Below the pieces are notes generated by a model. The model worked only from the letters and a program-made list of their open reading frames with translations, had not been told where the DNA came from and searched no databases. From positions 3,410,001-3,474,000 of the forward strand of contig OZ234500.1 of the NCBI GenBank assembly GCA_965153455.1: a stretch of DNA of 64,000 nt, written 5' to 3'. Below, in pieces: positions 25,125-38,012 of this stretch (position 1 is the first letter of the stretch; every line of letters begins with the position of its first letter). The DNA is from Sphagnum compactum (taxonomy: Eukaryota > Bryophyta > Sphagnopsida > Sphagnales). A program made the position numbers and the translations under genes.

Positions 25125-25285
25125 AACTAAGGGAACTTGTTGTGTTCACTTTCACTCTTTTTACATTCAAAGTTCAAGTAGTTGACAACGTAAAAAATTG
25201 CAAAATATCTAGTAAGCAAAAAGCTTTATGGGATGATCTAATCATGTTTTTCCCTCAACGATTCCACGAACCTGCCTACTTGAAA
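25125..25285 (+). repeat. Dispersed direct repeat, copy 2 (partner at about 20900-21060)
   Basis: See the partner copy for shared words. Here the open frame 25088-25306 crosses the block. Confidence 0.6.
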
Positions 25286-28200
25286 AACATAGAAACACTA
25301 ACATAGACACCATGTACCATAGAAAGTTGCATAAACACAAAAAAACTTTCAAAGCATAAACACACTATGCATCAAAATTTTGGAATTTCAAATCACCAAA
25401 GAGGGATTTGAAATCACAAAACTTGGGTTTTTATACTCAATCCACAAATAAGTTAAAACTTGTTCACATTGGAATTGGTTCACAACTAAAATACACATTA
25501 AACTAGATTAATAACATAATTAATATCACAAATGACATCATTGGCATCATTATCAACATCATCCTAAACATCATCGCTAGTGTCATCACCAACATCACAT
25601 TCTTAATTCACTGTTAGTTTATTTTTAATTTAGTTCATTCTTAGTTAACTACTAGTTCATTTTTAGTTCACTCTTAATGATACCTAGTTTACTTTTAGTC
25701 TAGTCATGGGTCACATGCGTAAACATGGGCCACACATAGGGACAAAATTTTCATGGAGGTTTCCTTGAGTTAAATCCCCAAAGGGTATAAATAGAGGTAG
25801 GACCTTTAATTACTTTTAATTTGTTCAATTCTAGTTTTTGGTACATTTTCTTATAACAACCTTGTTCTTATTTTTCTTCTTTTGCGATTTAAATTTGGAA
25901 CTAAGGTTGTTTTTGTTCTCATCTTGGTTAGGAAATCCTTTAGATTTGATTGTTTTCGTGTTCGTTACAATTAAACTAGATTAAACATAATTAATTTAGA
26001 TTTAATTATGTAGGTAATCATAACCACCTAACAACTTCCACTAACACATGTCCAAGTACTTTGATTAATCACTAAATTTAATTTGTGGGATTTGAACTTT
26101 TTCTAGCCATTGACCTAGTTTCATAAACTAGTTTTGTGTAAAATTACACTATAAACGATTAATGTAATTTAGTAATATTAACCAAAATTTGTTCAAAGGA
26201 TAATTTACGTTTTCTTTACAACTTTTTTCAATTTTGAACCAAATACCATAATGTGCATGAGAGTGGTTGATGCATATTAATTTTAATTGGGTGGCAACAA
26301 GGATTCACACATGTGGTGCCACTCAAATTGTTTTTCATTTTGTAATGTCAAGTTTTTTTTAACAAAAAATTAACTTATGAGGAATAGGGTCACCATTGTG
26401 GTGGTGATGAAAAAAAATAGAAATTAAGTTCCATTTAAATGAAATATTGTCAAAATTGTGGCATAATTACATGTAATTTCGATCAATGTTAATCCAAATT
26501 TAATTAAGTCCAAATTTAATAATTTGAAAATTTGTATTTAAATTCCTAAACTAAATTGAATTCAAATCTATTGAGATTGGAGTTGAGTTCCAATTTGATT
26601 AGAATATTTATAAATGGGATGTAAATTGATGCAAGAAATATTGAAAATTTATTCATGATTTTGACTTTAAACTTTAAAGTTTAACCCTACACTTGAAATG
26701 TCATACCGTAGACCCTAAGCCATGGCTTGCATGGCAATGTGGACATCTAATCTTGAATTGATTGACAACAACATTTTGCATATTTGTGTCATATCTATAG
26801 TTGACAATCACCATATTGATAAAAGGGTCAAAGTTTCTTTTGAAATGGTGCATAAAAATACATTGAGCCCACTTTTTGTTTCAATCAATTGTGTGTTACA
26901 ATGTGGCTTCAAACATTCAAGTTTTTTGGACACCTAGCAAAGAATGCTAGATTCATAATGGAATGAGATGAAAAGGAATAAGGAAACTGATCACAAAAAG
27001 AGTCAATTAAATTAATCAATTAACAAATCCTATGTAACCCATTTTTGATGTTAGGAAATATTGATGTTGAAACTAGGAAATAGTAACATTTAAAAAAACT
27101 TTAGTTTGCATAATTTGGCTTCTTAAAAACTTATTCACCATACTTGCACATATATATACATATATATTGTAATTAAGCAAAACTTTTGGTGGACTATGAG
27201 GGGGTGTGGAGAAATTCTAATGAGTGCAGTACACATTGGAAACACTTTCCACCTCTTACAACTAAGTTACAAAGGTTCTTCTATGTTGAAATCCTCCTAC
27301 TTACATCTCATACTACTTAGTTAGCTACCCATGTAAGTGGGTGAGCACCATGGGTAATTAAGTAGGTAGGGGAGATAAGTGATTACTATCTGCAAGTAAT
27401 TATGTAGGTAGGGAATATAAGAGGTTACCATCTAGGTAGGTAAATAGGTAAGGCACTTGATGACAACTAGGTAGATAGATATGTGTAGTGGTTGATATAA
27501 TATTTAACCATGGTTTGCAATCAAACAACAATACAATGATACAATGCTTCTTGTTCACACATCATCCATCCTGTATTATGCATAATTTAACATTAATGGG
27601 TCATGAGTGTTCGTGTACTCCAATGTTGGGCAAGTATTAGAAATTGCACCAAACTTTCATTGGTTATCCAAGTCGTTCTTAAAGTTAATAACTTCAATTC
27701 TCAAAAAATTAAATAATTGGTTTTGAATCTTGATACATAACCACGTTATCAACAAACTTGAGAAAGTCAAATACCTACCCACAAACCCACTAGTTCTTTG
27801 AAGTTTTTTAAATAATTGGGCCCAATGGTTCTTTGATTGTTTTTTCCCCAAGAACTTGGAACCAATTCCTAAGGTTTGTAACTATTAGTTTCAAACAAAT
27901 CAAATAATGGGTTCATATTATGATGGATAATGTTCATGATTTTTTTAAAAATTAAAAAAACCAAACATCTACTAACAAACCCACTAGTCCTTTAGGATTT
28001 TTTTTTGGTTTTTTGATTTTTTTGTAATAGATAGAATATGTGATTCTTTGAGATATTTTACCCAAAACCCAAAATGGATGGTTTTTTAATTCTGAAATAT
28101 TTAAAAACCAAGAACTTGCAATTTTCAATAAAATCAAATATCCACCCAAAATCTAGTTTAAAACCAAAACAACCTTTGACATGGACACAAGAATGTATAT

Positions 28201-29885
28201 TTAAAAAAATTATAAATAAAAATGTGAAGCCATATTAGCTCTGCCATTGAGTTTATATAGGAAGTTGAATACAACTTTTGAAAAGCTTTAATATAATAAA
28301 AGCAGGTTACTAGTATATTTGAAATTGACCAATAGATGCAATTTTCAAAAAATATACATTTGAAGATATGATTCTTCAAAATTATAATAATAAAAGAATG
28401 GCACAATGTAGGTGAACTTGTGAAGGTGCCTTCATACAAACTCAAAACCCCTATAAAGATTCACTTTGCTTCAAGAGTCATCCTATTCCAAGAGACTTTT
28501 GAGTTCAAGCATGTAATTGTTTTTTTGTTAGGGTAAACAACCATCAATGACACTACAAGATTGTGTGCTAAGTTTTCAAATTTTGGGTGGTAATAGAAGT
28601 TGTTGATACTTCAACAGGTTGTTCAACAATTTGTGCTAAATCAAAGTTGAGGATATTGATTGTTTTCAAATGTCCTTGCTATTGTTGTAGCATTTGTATG
28701 TTAGATGTGACTAAATTGTTTGGCATTTGATTCCAGTGAGGTTTAAGATTTTGATGAAGAGCTTCAAATCTTTTGGTAGCACATGTAAAAACAAATGATA
28801 CAAGTCTTAAACCTTTTCCTTTCATTTATGGTTTCTTTCCAAAAGGCCAAAATGCACAACATGTTGGCTATGATGTTAATCCCTTGTTATAAGGGCTTGG
28901 GGTTAATTGTTCAATTTATTAACAATAAATGAACATTATAGATTGTCACTTTTAGGGTGAAAACATGATAAAAGGAGCCATGGGCACCAAGATGAAAGTC
29001 CTTTTCCAAGGATTGCACATGATATGTGTCATTTTTGTGTTGGTTTATAACTTTAAATTTTGTATTTCAAATACACAATTTAACACTAAATGTTAAATAT
29101 AAATAAATCTTGAATAAAAATTGATTTTATATCATGTATATTATGCATTCATGCCTTCTATCACATAGATATGAACAACTTTTGTCAAATTCACATTTTC
29201 AAAATCCAAAATTTTCAAAATCAAAAACACTTTTAAACCAAATGTGCTAAAATAAGTTATAAAGACAATATTTTTCAATTTAAGTCTTTTTTCTTTTTAA
29301 TCATTAATGTTAAAATCCTCTTCATTTTTCAAAAGGAATGGTGCACATTTGGTAAAAAAAAAAAAAAATCATTTAAAGAAAACAAGGATTGATCCACTTT
29401 CAAAGTTTGAATGTTGTGAACATGAAAAAACATTAAAAATTTGTGTCAAACTTTGAACATGTAAACTTTGCAACTTATGGAAAATATTCCCAGCATTCCT
29501 ATTGGTGCAAAAGTTGAAATGAGCCCCAAGGGCTTTTTAGTAGGAGTCAAGGCTGAAATAGAAAAAAACTTTTCAATCTGCCCCAAGTACTAATAAATGC
29601 TGAACTCTATGGCCTTGCATTGGCCCCTAGGATGAAAAAAGGCATAAAACATTATTTATAAATCATATTTCTTGGATGAACTTTATTACATCCTAAGATT
29701 TTTCAGATGGACTCCCATTCAATCATGTTGAGTTCAAATCCACATATTCACTCCAAAAAATGGATACAACACAAACATGAAATTTATATATTTTTGAAAT
29801 TATATTTGTTTTTCAGAAACTTTTCTTGCACATAGGTTGGATACCACAGATGAAGAAAGAAAATAAAAGTGGAGGGCATTACACG
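25286..29885. other. AT-rich, no gene supported; CTACC-like words at 27300-27480
   Basis: Between 27300 and 27480 the words taggtagg and gtaggtaggg recur, resembling the satellite found at 34.2-38.0 kb and 62.5 kb. Elsewhere only short AT-rich open frames are present. Confidence 0.45.
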
Positions 29886-29889
29886 AGTC

Positions 29890-29990
29890 ACGTCTTGGAG
29901 CAGGGTGTTCCTGAAATAAGGGCACCGCCAACTCGCTCCTTGACAAGCCCTTATTTCCGGAACACCCCCATGACCTAAGACAAGAATATC
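29890..29990. repeat. Hairpin/MITE-like inverted repeat, about 100 bp
   Basis: The left arm gggtgttcctgaaataaggg (29903-29922) is matched by the right arm around 29948-29968 in reverse complement with about one mismatch; the pairing continues less well into gtcttgg / cctaagac outside. The spacer is about 23 bp. Confidence 0.65.
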
Positions 29991-31230
29991 AGTCCCTCCT
30001 TACATAAAGATAGAGAGGAACAAGTGACTAATTGCCAGATGGTTCTATATTAATGGATGAAATTATGATAAATTATTTATTAAGGAGGAGTACAAGGAAC
30101 CCACATTTGAAATGGAGATCAAAGTCCACCAAATTTGATCCCATGCAGGATACTAAATTGACAATTTGTGTATGAATGACGACCACATGAGCTTTTTGCT
30201 TGTCACGGCCATTCTGGAATGGATTATTGTAATAAAAGGGCAGCTTCAGCACATGTCTGCCCAATAATTAATTAAAATTTCAAGAGTCCCATTTGGAAAG
30301 CAGGAAAAGAAAAGAAGCAGAAGGAGACTAGTCAGTCCCAAAGTAACTTCCAAATTTCAGAAGTTACTTTTCCATCCTTGCGGGGTAAAAGAACTTTCTA
30401 AATTTCACCTTGAGTGCGGCCAGGGTGAACCGGCACCCACATTGCAATCTTGACATTTGCGAGTGAGGCCTCTTCGTGGTCATTTTCAGCCCAAAAATTG
30501 TTAGATTTGAACTCAGAGAGCCTGATATAGTGTGAGCCCAGGATATTTGTATTGTTTAGAAGTCATTTAAATGGATTTTGGGATTTTTGCCATGGTGCCA
30601 ATACCATGGGTGCTGGTTCAACCAAGGCATCTCCAGTGGTGCTCAGTATGTGATCCTGTTGAAAAAAAAATTCACATCCAAGTTTAGTTATTTACTTTTT
30701 TGCAACCCCATCCATAAAACTGAAACTGGGACAGGAAAAAGATGGGGGGACTACTAATAGCAAACCACCTGGACTAATCAAATTGTAATGGGCCATTCAG
30801 AAACACCGACCAGCAGTCAGATCGTATTTATGACACTCCTTTCTGCAGGTGCACACAGTTGCCGTGCCTTTTACCAAGCCACCGCAAACTGTGCAATTAA
30901 GTTGGAGGGGAAGGAACCCCTTTTTTGGCTCGTGTTGGATTTTTGGGCGTAGCCGTGAGCAATGACCTCAGCTGGGCCCTCAAATCCAGGAGCAGCCTGA
31001 AAGTATAGCCTGAAAAGAACTCTTTCAATTTCAGCTTGGTACTGAACGAATTTGGTACCCAAGGACAACTTCATAATTCCAAATTCAGGGATCTTCCAAA
31101 GTATAAGGTTCATTATTTTAATGCGTCAAAGTAGCTGGTGCGGATGTCATGGTAGTACGTCGTCACTCAAGAATTGGAATATAAATTCCATGCATCCGGC
31201 ACAACAATTGTGCATTCAAATTCGACAAGT
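29991..31230. other. Intergenic, upstream region of the P450 gene
   Basis: No gene supported. The last few hundred bases must include the P450 promoter, but I cannot single out a TATA box. Confidence 0.4.
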
Positions 31231-31261
31231 TCAATTTGCATTGCTGTGTTTGCTTGATTGA

Positions 31262-31351
31262 CCTGTTGCAACAGAAGTTCAACATGTCTGGGCTCTTATC
31301 ATCTCTCCTGTTGCAACAGAAATACAACATGCTGGGGCTCTTACCATCTGT
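31262..31351 (+). repeat. 45-bp tandem duplication containing the P450 start codon
   Basis: The unit cctgttgcaacagaa...tctgggctcttatcatctct (31262-31306) is repeated at 31307-31351 with a few substitutions. Each copy holds an in-frame ATG, at 31284 and 31329. Confidence 0.85.
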
Positions 31352-33439
31352 GCTGTTGATTAGTACTACTGTACTCTTGGCTAGTTTTTTTGTGCACTTG
31401 CTGTCGAAGTATGTCCTGTTCAAGAAATCTAGTAGCTCGCGGTTGCCTCCAGGGCCACGACCTTGGCCTGTAGTAGGGAATTTGTTGCAGTTGAGTCAGG
31501 GCGGTGAGAATCTGCATGAAACATTAACGAACTGGGGGAAACAGTATGGGCCTCTCATCTACCTTCGTCTTGGTTCTGTGCACACTGTTGTGGCGTCTTC
31601 TCCTGCAATGGTCAAGGAATTTCTCAAGACACACGATCAACAATTCTACCACCGCCCCACACAAACGATGGTAGGCGAAATTATATTTGCCAACAAGGGT
31701 ATGGCATTTGAGGAAGGAGGTCCCATGTGGCGGTACTTGCGCAAGATTTGTATGACTGAACTTTTCACTGTGAAACGTTTGCAATCATTCGAACCGATGA
31801 GAACCAAAGAGATTAGTAGCATAATCAACAATATCTACATGGAGAGCGAGGAAGGGAAAGTGGTGAATCTAAACTATCATCTTACATGTCTTATCAACAA
31901 CATTATGACACAGACACTGTTTGGGAAAAGGCATTTATTCAATTCTACCTTATTTCTATCAATTCCTTTTTTCATCTTCTTCTCCTTGTAGGAACATAGT
32001 TAGTGATCAAAACCTAGTGTTCTTCACTAAGCTTCACATGAATTCATGAGTTGAAATTGTGTGTTGTTGGCAATTAGGTTCTACGGAGTGGAGGAGTCAA
32101 GGGAAAATGACGCGAATCATTTCATTAAGTTTGTTGAAGAAATTAACCATTGGTTTGCAACTTTAATAATTAGTGACTACATTCCTTCTTTACGATGGGT
32201 AGCGAGGCTTCAAGGGATTGAGGCCGCCTTACACGCATTGCGCAAAAGAAAATCTCAATTTGTCCAAAAATTGATAATAGAACATAAAAGTTTAATTGTT
32301 ACAACAGTTCAAGTTAATGATTCAGGCAACAAGAATACAACAAATAAACCCAAAGACTTCATGAGTGTGTTGCTTTCTGCACCTCGAGAGGATGGGACTG
32401 GAAACATTGATGATCAGACAATCGAATGTGTTGTCATGGTAAGAAGATGGGTCATGCTATGAATTTTGTACTTCTTTTTACATTATGTACAATAACACAT
32501 GTTTCACTAAAGTTCAATAGTCGCACATGATCACAAAAGTCATGATTTCTTTCTGTCAAACAATCTTTAATGATGATCATAAACATGTTGATACAATTCA
32601 AGATTTCGCATTGTCAAGATTTGCACAATTTGTCGAATCAATGTTGAATTTTTTTTTTTGCAACCAATGAACTAATAAATGATGAATTTGAGTTTGTTCA
32701 CCATTTGTTGCAGGAGTTGCTAGCAGCTGGAACAGAGACATCGATGTACACAATAGAATGGGGAATAACAGAACTAATACGAAATCCGATGGTCATGAAG
32801 CGTGCACAATCGGAGTTAGAAACAATGGTCGGAACGAATCGCATAGTTGAGGAAGCAGATCTTCACAAGCTCACATACTTGCAAGCTGTGGTGAAAGAGA
32901 TTCTCCGTCTACACCCTCCTGCTCCTTTACTCCTTCCTCACGGTTCACTTGATGAGGCTTGTCAAGTTGCAGGATGTTATGATATACCACCACGTACAAA
33001 AGTCCTGGTGAATATTTGGGCAATGGGACGAGATCCTTCAATTTGGGAAAGACCTCTGGAGTTTTATCCTGAACATTTCCTGCAACAACAACAACATCCT
33101 AAAGCTCTCAAACATGATCTTCAACCTAATTTTCTACAACAACAACATCCTATTGTAGACAAGACCGTGGATGCAACGAAAACCGTGGATGTGAAGGAAA
33201 ACACCTTTGAGCATTTGCCATTTGGGAGTGGAAAACGAGCATGCCCAGGACGTCCTATGGGAAATTTGGTGGTGGAGATTGTTTTAGCACGCTTGCTCCA
33301 AGGCTTCAATTGGGAGCTCCCAAATCAACAAGATCCCAAGACCCTTGACGTGACTGAAAAATTTGGCGCGGTTATTCGCAAAGCTAAACCATTGCATGTC
33401 CGGCCATATCCCAAATTGCCTACTCACTTGTTTAAGTAA
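31329..33439 (+). CDS. Cytochrome P450 monooxygenase, A-type (CYP71 clan), three exons
   Basis: Exons 31329-31930, 32078-32438 and 32714-33439 join in phase to give 562 residues (577 if ATG 31284 is used). The order is: membrane anchor, proline hinge LPPGPRPWPVVGN, C-helix MWRYLRKIC, I-helix LLAAGTETSM, K-helix KEILRLHP (ExxR), heme loop FGSGKRACPGR with the cysteine ligand. It should be an ER-bound haem enzyme; the substrate is unknown. Intron 2 is canonical (ATG|GTAAGA...TTGCAG|GAG). Intron 1 aligns only if the donor is GC (AAAAG|GCATTT) with acceptor AATTAG; a GT about 57 bp downstream (31988) also keeps frame but would add about 19 hydrophobic residues. Two oddities: the PERF motif reads PEHF, losing the usual Arg, and a Gln-rich insert with an internal duplication (FLQQQQHP, FLQQQHP) lengthens the stretch before the heme loop. 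It could be functional, diverged or newly dying. Confidence 0.85.
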
Positions 33440-33746
33440 TTTAAAGCTTACAACATTCATTAGCATTAAACCAATGTCACATGCTTGTGGGTTAAATACC
33501 AGCTTGAGGTTTCAAAACGAAAACTTAAAACATCACCAAACTTTGAACCATGAACCAATGTTCAGTGGGAATTTGAGAAATGAAAGCATGGCCCTTGTTA
33601 CAAGTAATGATAAAATAGTTTTGACATATTAAAAGTATAGAAATAATTAATATGAAAATTTAATGGTTCATGTCCCTTATCACTTTTCTTCATCCAAGTG
33701 ATTTTTTTTGCAAAATTACCTTTGTTTCTTTCATTGAAATTAAATT
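33440..33746. other. 3' flank of the P450 gene
   Basis: Presumed 3' untranslated sequence followed by AT-rich DNA. Nothing else seen. Confidence 0.5.
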
Positions 33747-34239
33747 CACTAGAAGAAATTTGAAAATCAACGACTGGATTTGCGACTCATTTATAGTTGT
33801 AATGAACACATGTGATTAAAAATAGCCTAGTCGCCTAAAACAAGTGTCAAAAAACAATCCATCACAAAAGACATGACATGAACATGAAGTTGAAAGCGTA
33901 GAAGCAAACTTTACGACTAGGCCAAAATTTCTCATCCGTTGCCATGGATGATCCTTAGTATGACATGGAACCCCAATTTGCGACTACATTTGGGATAATT
34001 GCATGCTATCAAATGTGCCATTGGGCGTGGTTAGGATTTAACCACATGGTAATTTAAAAAGCCAATGGCCATAAAACACGTGACAATTTTTCATTTGTTC
34101 AAAAAAGATATATTATAATTATAATAATTAAATATTATAATTTTAAAAATTAAATATGATAATTACAGTATTTAAATAATTATAATAAGTAAATATAATA
34201 ATTACTTAATTATAATCTATTCTAATCTAGGCTAGGGTA

Positions 34240-35131
34240 GAACATGTTACCTAGCATAGGCCAAGTAGGTAGGTAGGATCCTATTTATTTTGTTGGGGAC
34301 AAGCCTTTTGATTGGCTCATCCCATATGCCACATGCACTACGTTTATAGTGCATACCATGAATTTAATTCATTCCTTCACCTATTTATATATTTTACAAG
34401 TTTGAAGTTGTAAACAAAGGATATAGGATAAATTATAATGAAAGGGAAACACTACAACATTTCAACATTATCACATCCTTTGTCCCATACAAAAACATTA
34501 TCATATATCCACACAATAAAATACTTATTACTTAACTTAGCTACTTATTACCTACTACCTACCCTACTTACTAATTAGGTATAATATTACCTAGGTTACA
34601 TACCTACTATCTATTACATAACCTACATTTAATAAATTAGTTACCTAACCAATTTAATTTATTATTATTATTGTTTTTAAAATCATATATCCACATATTA
34701 AAATATTTACAATTTAACAAACCTATTACTTACTACTACCTATCCTACTTATCACATAATACCTAGCTATATATTTACTATCTATTACTTAGCCTACCTA
34801 ATAAATTAATTATTTAGCTTACATTAAATAAATAATTTTTTTAACATAGCTAATTAATTAATCAATTAATACAAAACATTTATGACATATCCACAAAATA
34901 AAATACCTATTGCTTGATTTATAACCTACCTACTTACTAGGTCTATTAGTGCCTATCCTACTTATTACATACTACTTAATTACATACCTACTATCTACTA
35001 CCTAGCCTACCTAATAAATTAATTACCTATCCTACATTTAATAAATTAAATTTTTAACATAGCTAATTAATTAATCAATTAATACAAAAACATTATGACA
35101 TACAAATAAAATACCTTTTACTTTACTTAGC
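34240..35131. repeat. CTACC/TAATTA satellite-like array, unit about 180-215 bp
   Basis: Units open with catatccacacaataaaata-like words near 34501, 34683, 34883 and 35096 and continue with cctactacctaccctactta, tacctactatct and cctaataaattaattacct-like words. The array resumes after the inner CACTA-like element (37746-38012) and again after the gypsy element (47670-47835), so both inserted into it. Confidence 0.75.
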
Positions 35132-37748
35132 TAACACTATGAGAAATTGTGTCCATGGCAACTAGATTGTCCTACAACTAGAGTTCCAAAACAACTAATA
35201 TACAATTGCATTACAACTGTTTCATGGAGATATCACAAATAAATAAAAAAAATGTCACATCAAAAAATCAAGGAGTTATAATGTAGTTGCAAATTAGTTG
35301 CAAGATGTATATTTATACAATACAATGTACGCATTGTATATATAGTTGTAGTCAACCATGTTTGACTTTGTTGACAAGTTCTATTTTAGTTTCACGTAAC
35401 AACTACATCACAACTATGATAAATTTAATTACTAATCAACGACTATTTTGTAACAAATGTACAGTTTTAAATAACACATACAATCATGCCACATGTATAC
35501 ATTTTCACTGCCCAATATATATGACATTTCAACTTGTTTACAACTAGTATGCAAGTGTATTTCAATTTCAAATTTGAAATTTAAAGATCTAAAATTTGGG
35601 TGGGAAACCTTTAAACAAATGACACATGATAATATATCAACAGATCTACCCTAATGCATGAATAACCTTCATGCGCTTATGCTTATTGTTAAGAAATTCA
35701 AGATGAACTTTTTTTAAAAATCTTTCTATTCAAACATTTTGTGTATTTCTTAATATTTTGGTGATGCAATTTTCATACCATGTGTTATAACTAAGATTAT
35801 TTTTGTTTGTTTAATTTAGAACTCAAACTAAAAAATTGTTAAAAGTTGTTAAATAACTTGGAGATTAAAGGCCTTTTTTTTTTTTTTTTGGAGGTTGAAG
35901 GTTTTTGTTCTTGCTCTTCAAGAAGTTGAAGACTTTTGTTTTTTCTCTTAAAGGTTGAAGGTTCTTGTTCTTACTTTTAGAGAGGTTGAAGGCTTTTGTT
36001 TTTACTCTTAAAGGTTGAAGGTTCTTGTTATTGCTCTTACACAGATTAAAGACTTTTGTTTTTTTCTCTTAGAGGTTATAGGTTCTTATTATTGTTCTTA
36101 AAGAGGTTGAAGGTTTTTGTTTTGGCTCTTAGAGGTTGAAGGTTCTTGTTCTTACTCTCAAAGAGGTTGAAAGCTTTTGTTTTGGTTCTTAGAGGTTGAA
36201 AGTTCTTATCTCTACTCTCAAAGAGGATGAAGGTTTTTGCTCTTGCTTTCGAATGTTGAAGGTTTTTGTTATTTCTTTTGAATGTTGAAGGTTCTTGCTC
36301 ATACTTTTGGATGTTGAAGGTTCTTACTTTTACTTTTTGATGTTAAAGGTTATTACTTTTACTCTTAGATGTTCAAAGTTCTTACTTTTGGTTTTAGATG
36401 TTGAAAATTCGTATTCTTACTATTGGATATTAAACGTTCTTACTTTTGTTCTTGGATATTAAAGGTTCTTACTTACTCTTAAATGTTAAAGGTTTTTTCT
36501 TTTAGATGTATACAATGTAAGATTTTTTCAAAAGTACCTAAAATTATAATTCAATTTATTTGATTATAAGCATAGTATTTGATTTTATTTGCAAGTGTAA
36601 AAATTATAATTTAGTTTGTATCAATGTTCTATATGTTACATTTTAGTGACAAATAAGTTGCATGTTAATGGTAGTATAATTGTAAATTAATTTTCTTCAA
36701 ATTAAGGGATTATTTACATATTTTTGACATTACAATGTTATGATATGCTACTCATTTCACATGTGGAACTAAATGTCATAACATGGTAAATTTCAAATAG
36801 AAAAAGTCCATTGAAGAAATTGCATGGCTCAAGTTCCATTTCAACAAAAATAGAAGAAAACATTCATTTATGAAACATAGTGTTTTAAATGATAATACTT
36901 GATTGTTGTCGGTCATCATTTTCATGATTTGACCTTTTCTTTATATAAAGAATTTTTTTTGTTATATATAACTTGGGAATTATGTTTAAATTCATAGTTA
37001 AATTGTTTTTTGATAGAAACATTTTTTAAAAAATTTCTAATGTATTTTTCAACATGGAATGTAAATGTATTTAAAGTTTCAAATCCATTTCATATTTATA
37101 AATAATGATGTCCAATGCAATTCAAAATTATTTATGAAAATTAAGACAACATGATAATGGTTGTGTGAAGTCTAAATAATTGCATTGTAAATTACAATTT
37201 AGTTGTTTAATACAATTAAAATCAACTACCATACAATTGCTTTGAAACCTAAATTTGAACACCTAATTACAAATTAGTCATTAAATCATTTATTTTCATT
37301 TCATCTTTAGTTGTAAGTTAGTTGCAAAGGATAAGAACAAAATTCATTGCTCAAATGGATGAATGAAATAATAAAAAAATATATTCATCAAGCTAGTTGT
37401 AAATAAGTTGCAAAGGATTGGGATAGAATCCATTCATATCAAATGGATGAATGAAATAATTAAAGATTATATTCATCAAATTAGTTGTAAAATAGTTGTA
37501 AAGAGTTGCAAAAGGTATTAACATACGTCATTTGTTAACAAATGGATGAAATGCCACGTTGGCATTTTGTTCATCACCTTGGAATGTCTGTGGGAATCTA
37601 ACGTGGAGATTAGTTGCAAAGAAGTTGCATATAGTTGCATGTGAGTTGCACCATATATACGATATTGTATATGACATAGGGTGTCCATTGCAACTAGATA
37701 ACCCAATTGTAAGCCCAATTGTAAAACCCTATTTTTTTCATAGTGTAA
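35132..37748. mobile_element. Non-autonomous CACTA-like (CMC/EnSpm) transposon with TAA target duplication
   Basis: The element runs 35135-37745 (2611 bp). It begins CACTATGAGAAATT and ends TTTCATAGTG, giving an 8-bp perfect and about 12-bp imperfect inverted repeat starting CACTA. TAA precedes it (35132-35134) and follows it (37746-37748), the 3-bp duplication typical of the superfamily. ACTAGTTGC/GTTGCAA-type words repeat near both ends. No transposase is encoded. The middle carries a 30-bp tandem array. Confidence 0.85.
35890..36500 (+). repeat. Tandem repeat inside the CACTA-like element, unit about 29-32 bp, about 20 copies
   Basis: Units read gaggttgaaggttcttgttcttactctta with drift along the array; late units (36240-36490) become gatgttgaaggttcttacttttactc. 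No coding frame persists. Confidence 0.8.
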
Positions 37749-38012
37749 CTACCTACTAGGACCTATCCTATTTCTTACATACTACTTAGCCTATCTAATT
37801 AATTGATTAAGTATCTAATCTAATTAATTAATTAATATTAAAACATGATCACATATTCACACAAAAAATTAATTAACCTACCTATTACCTATCCTACTTA
37901 CTACCTATTACCAAGTCTACTAATTAATGAGCTAGCCTACCAACTACCTACCTAGTTTACCTAGCCTAATTAGGTTTAACCTTCATAACCTAACAACCTA
38001 TTAGTTATACCT
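37749..38012. repeat. Continuation of the CTACC-type satellite between the two inserted elements
   Basis: The words actacctacta, cctatcctactt, attaattaatta and cacatattcacacaa repeat the wording of the array before 35132. Confidence 0.7.
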
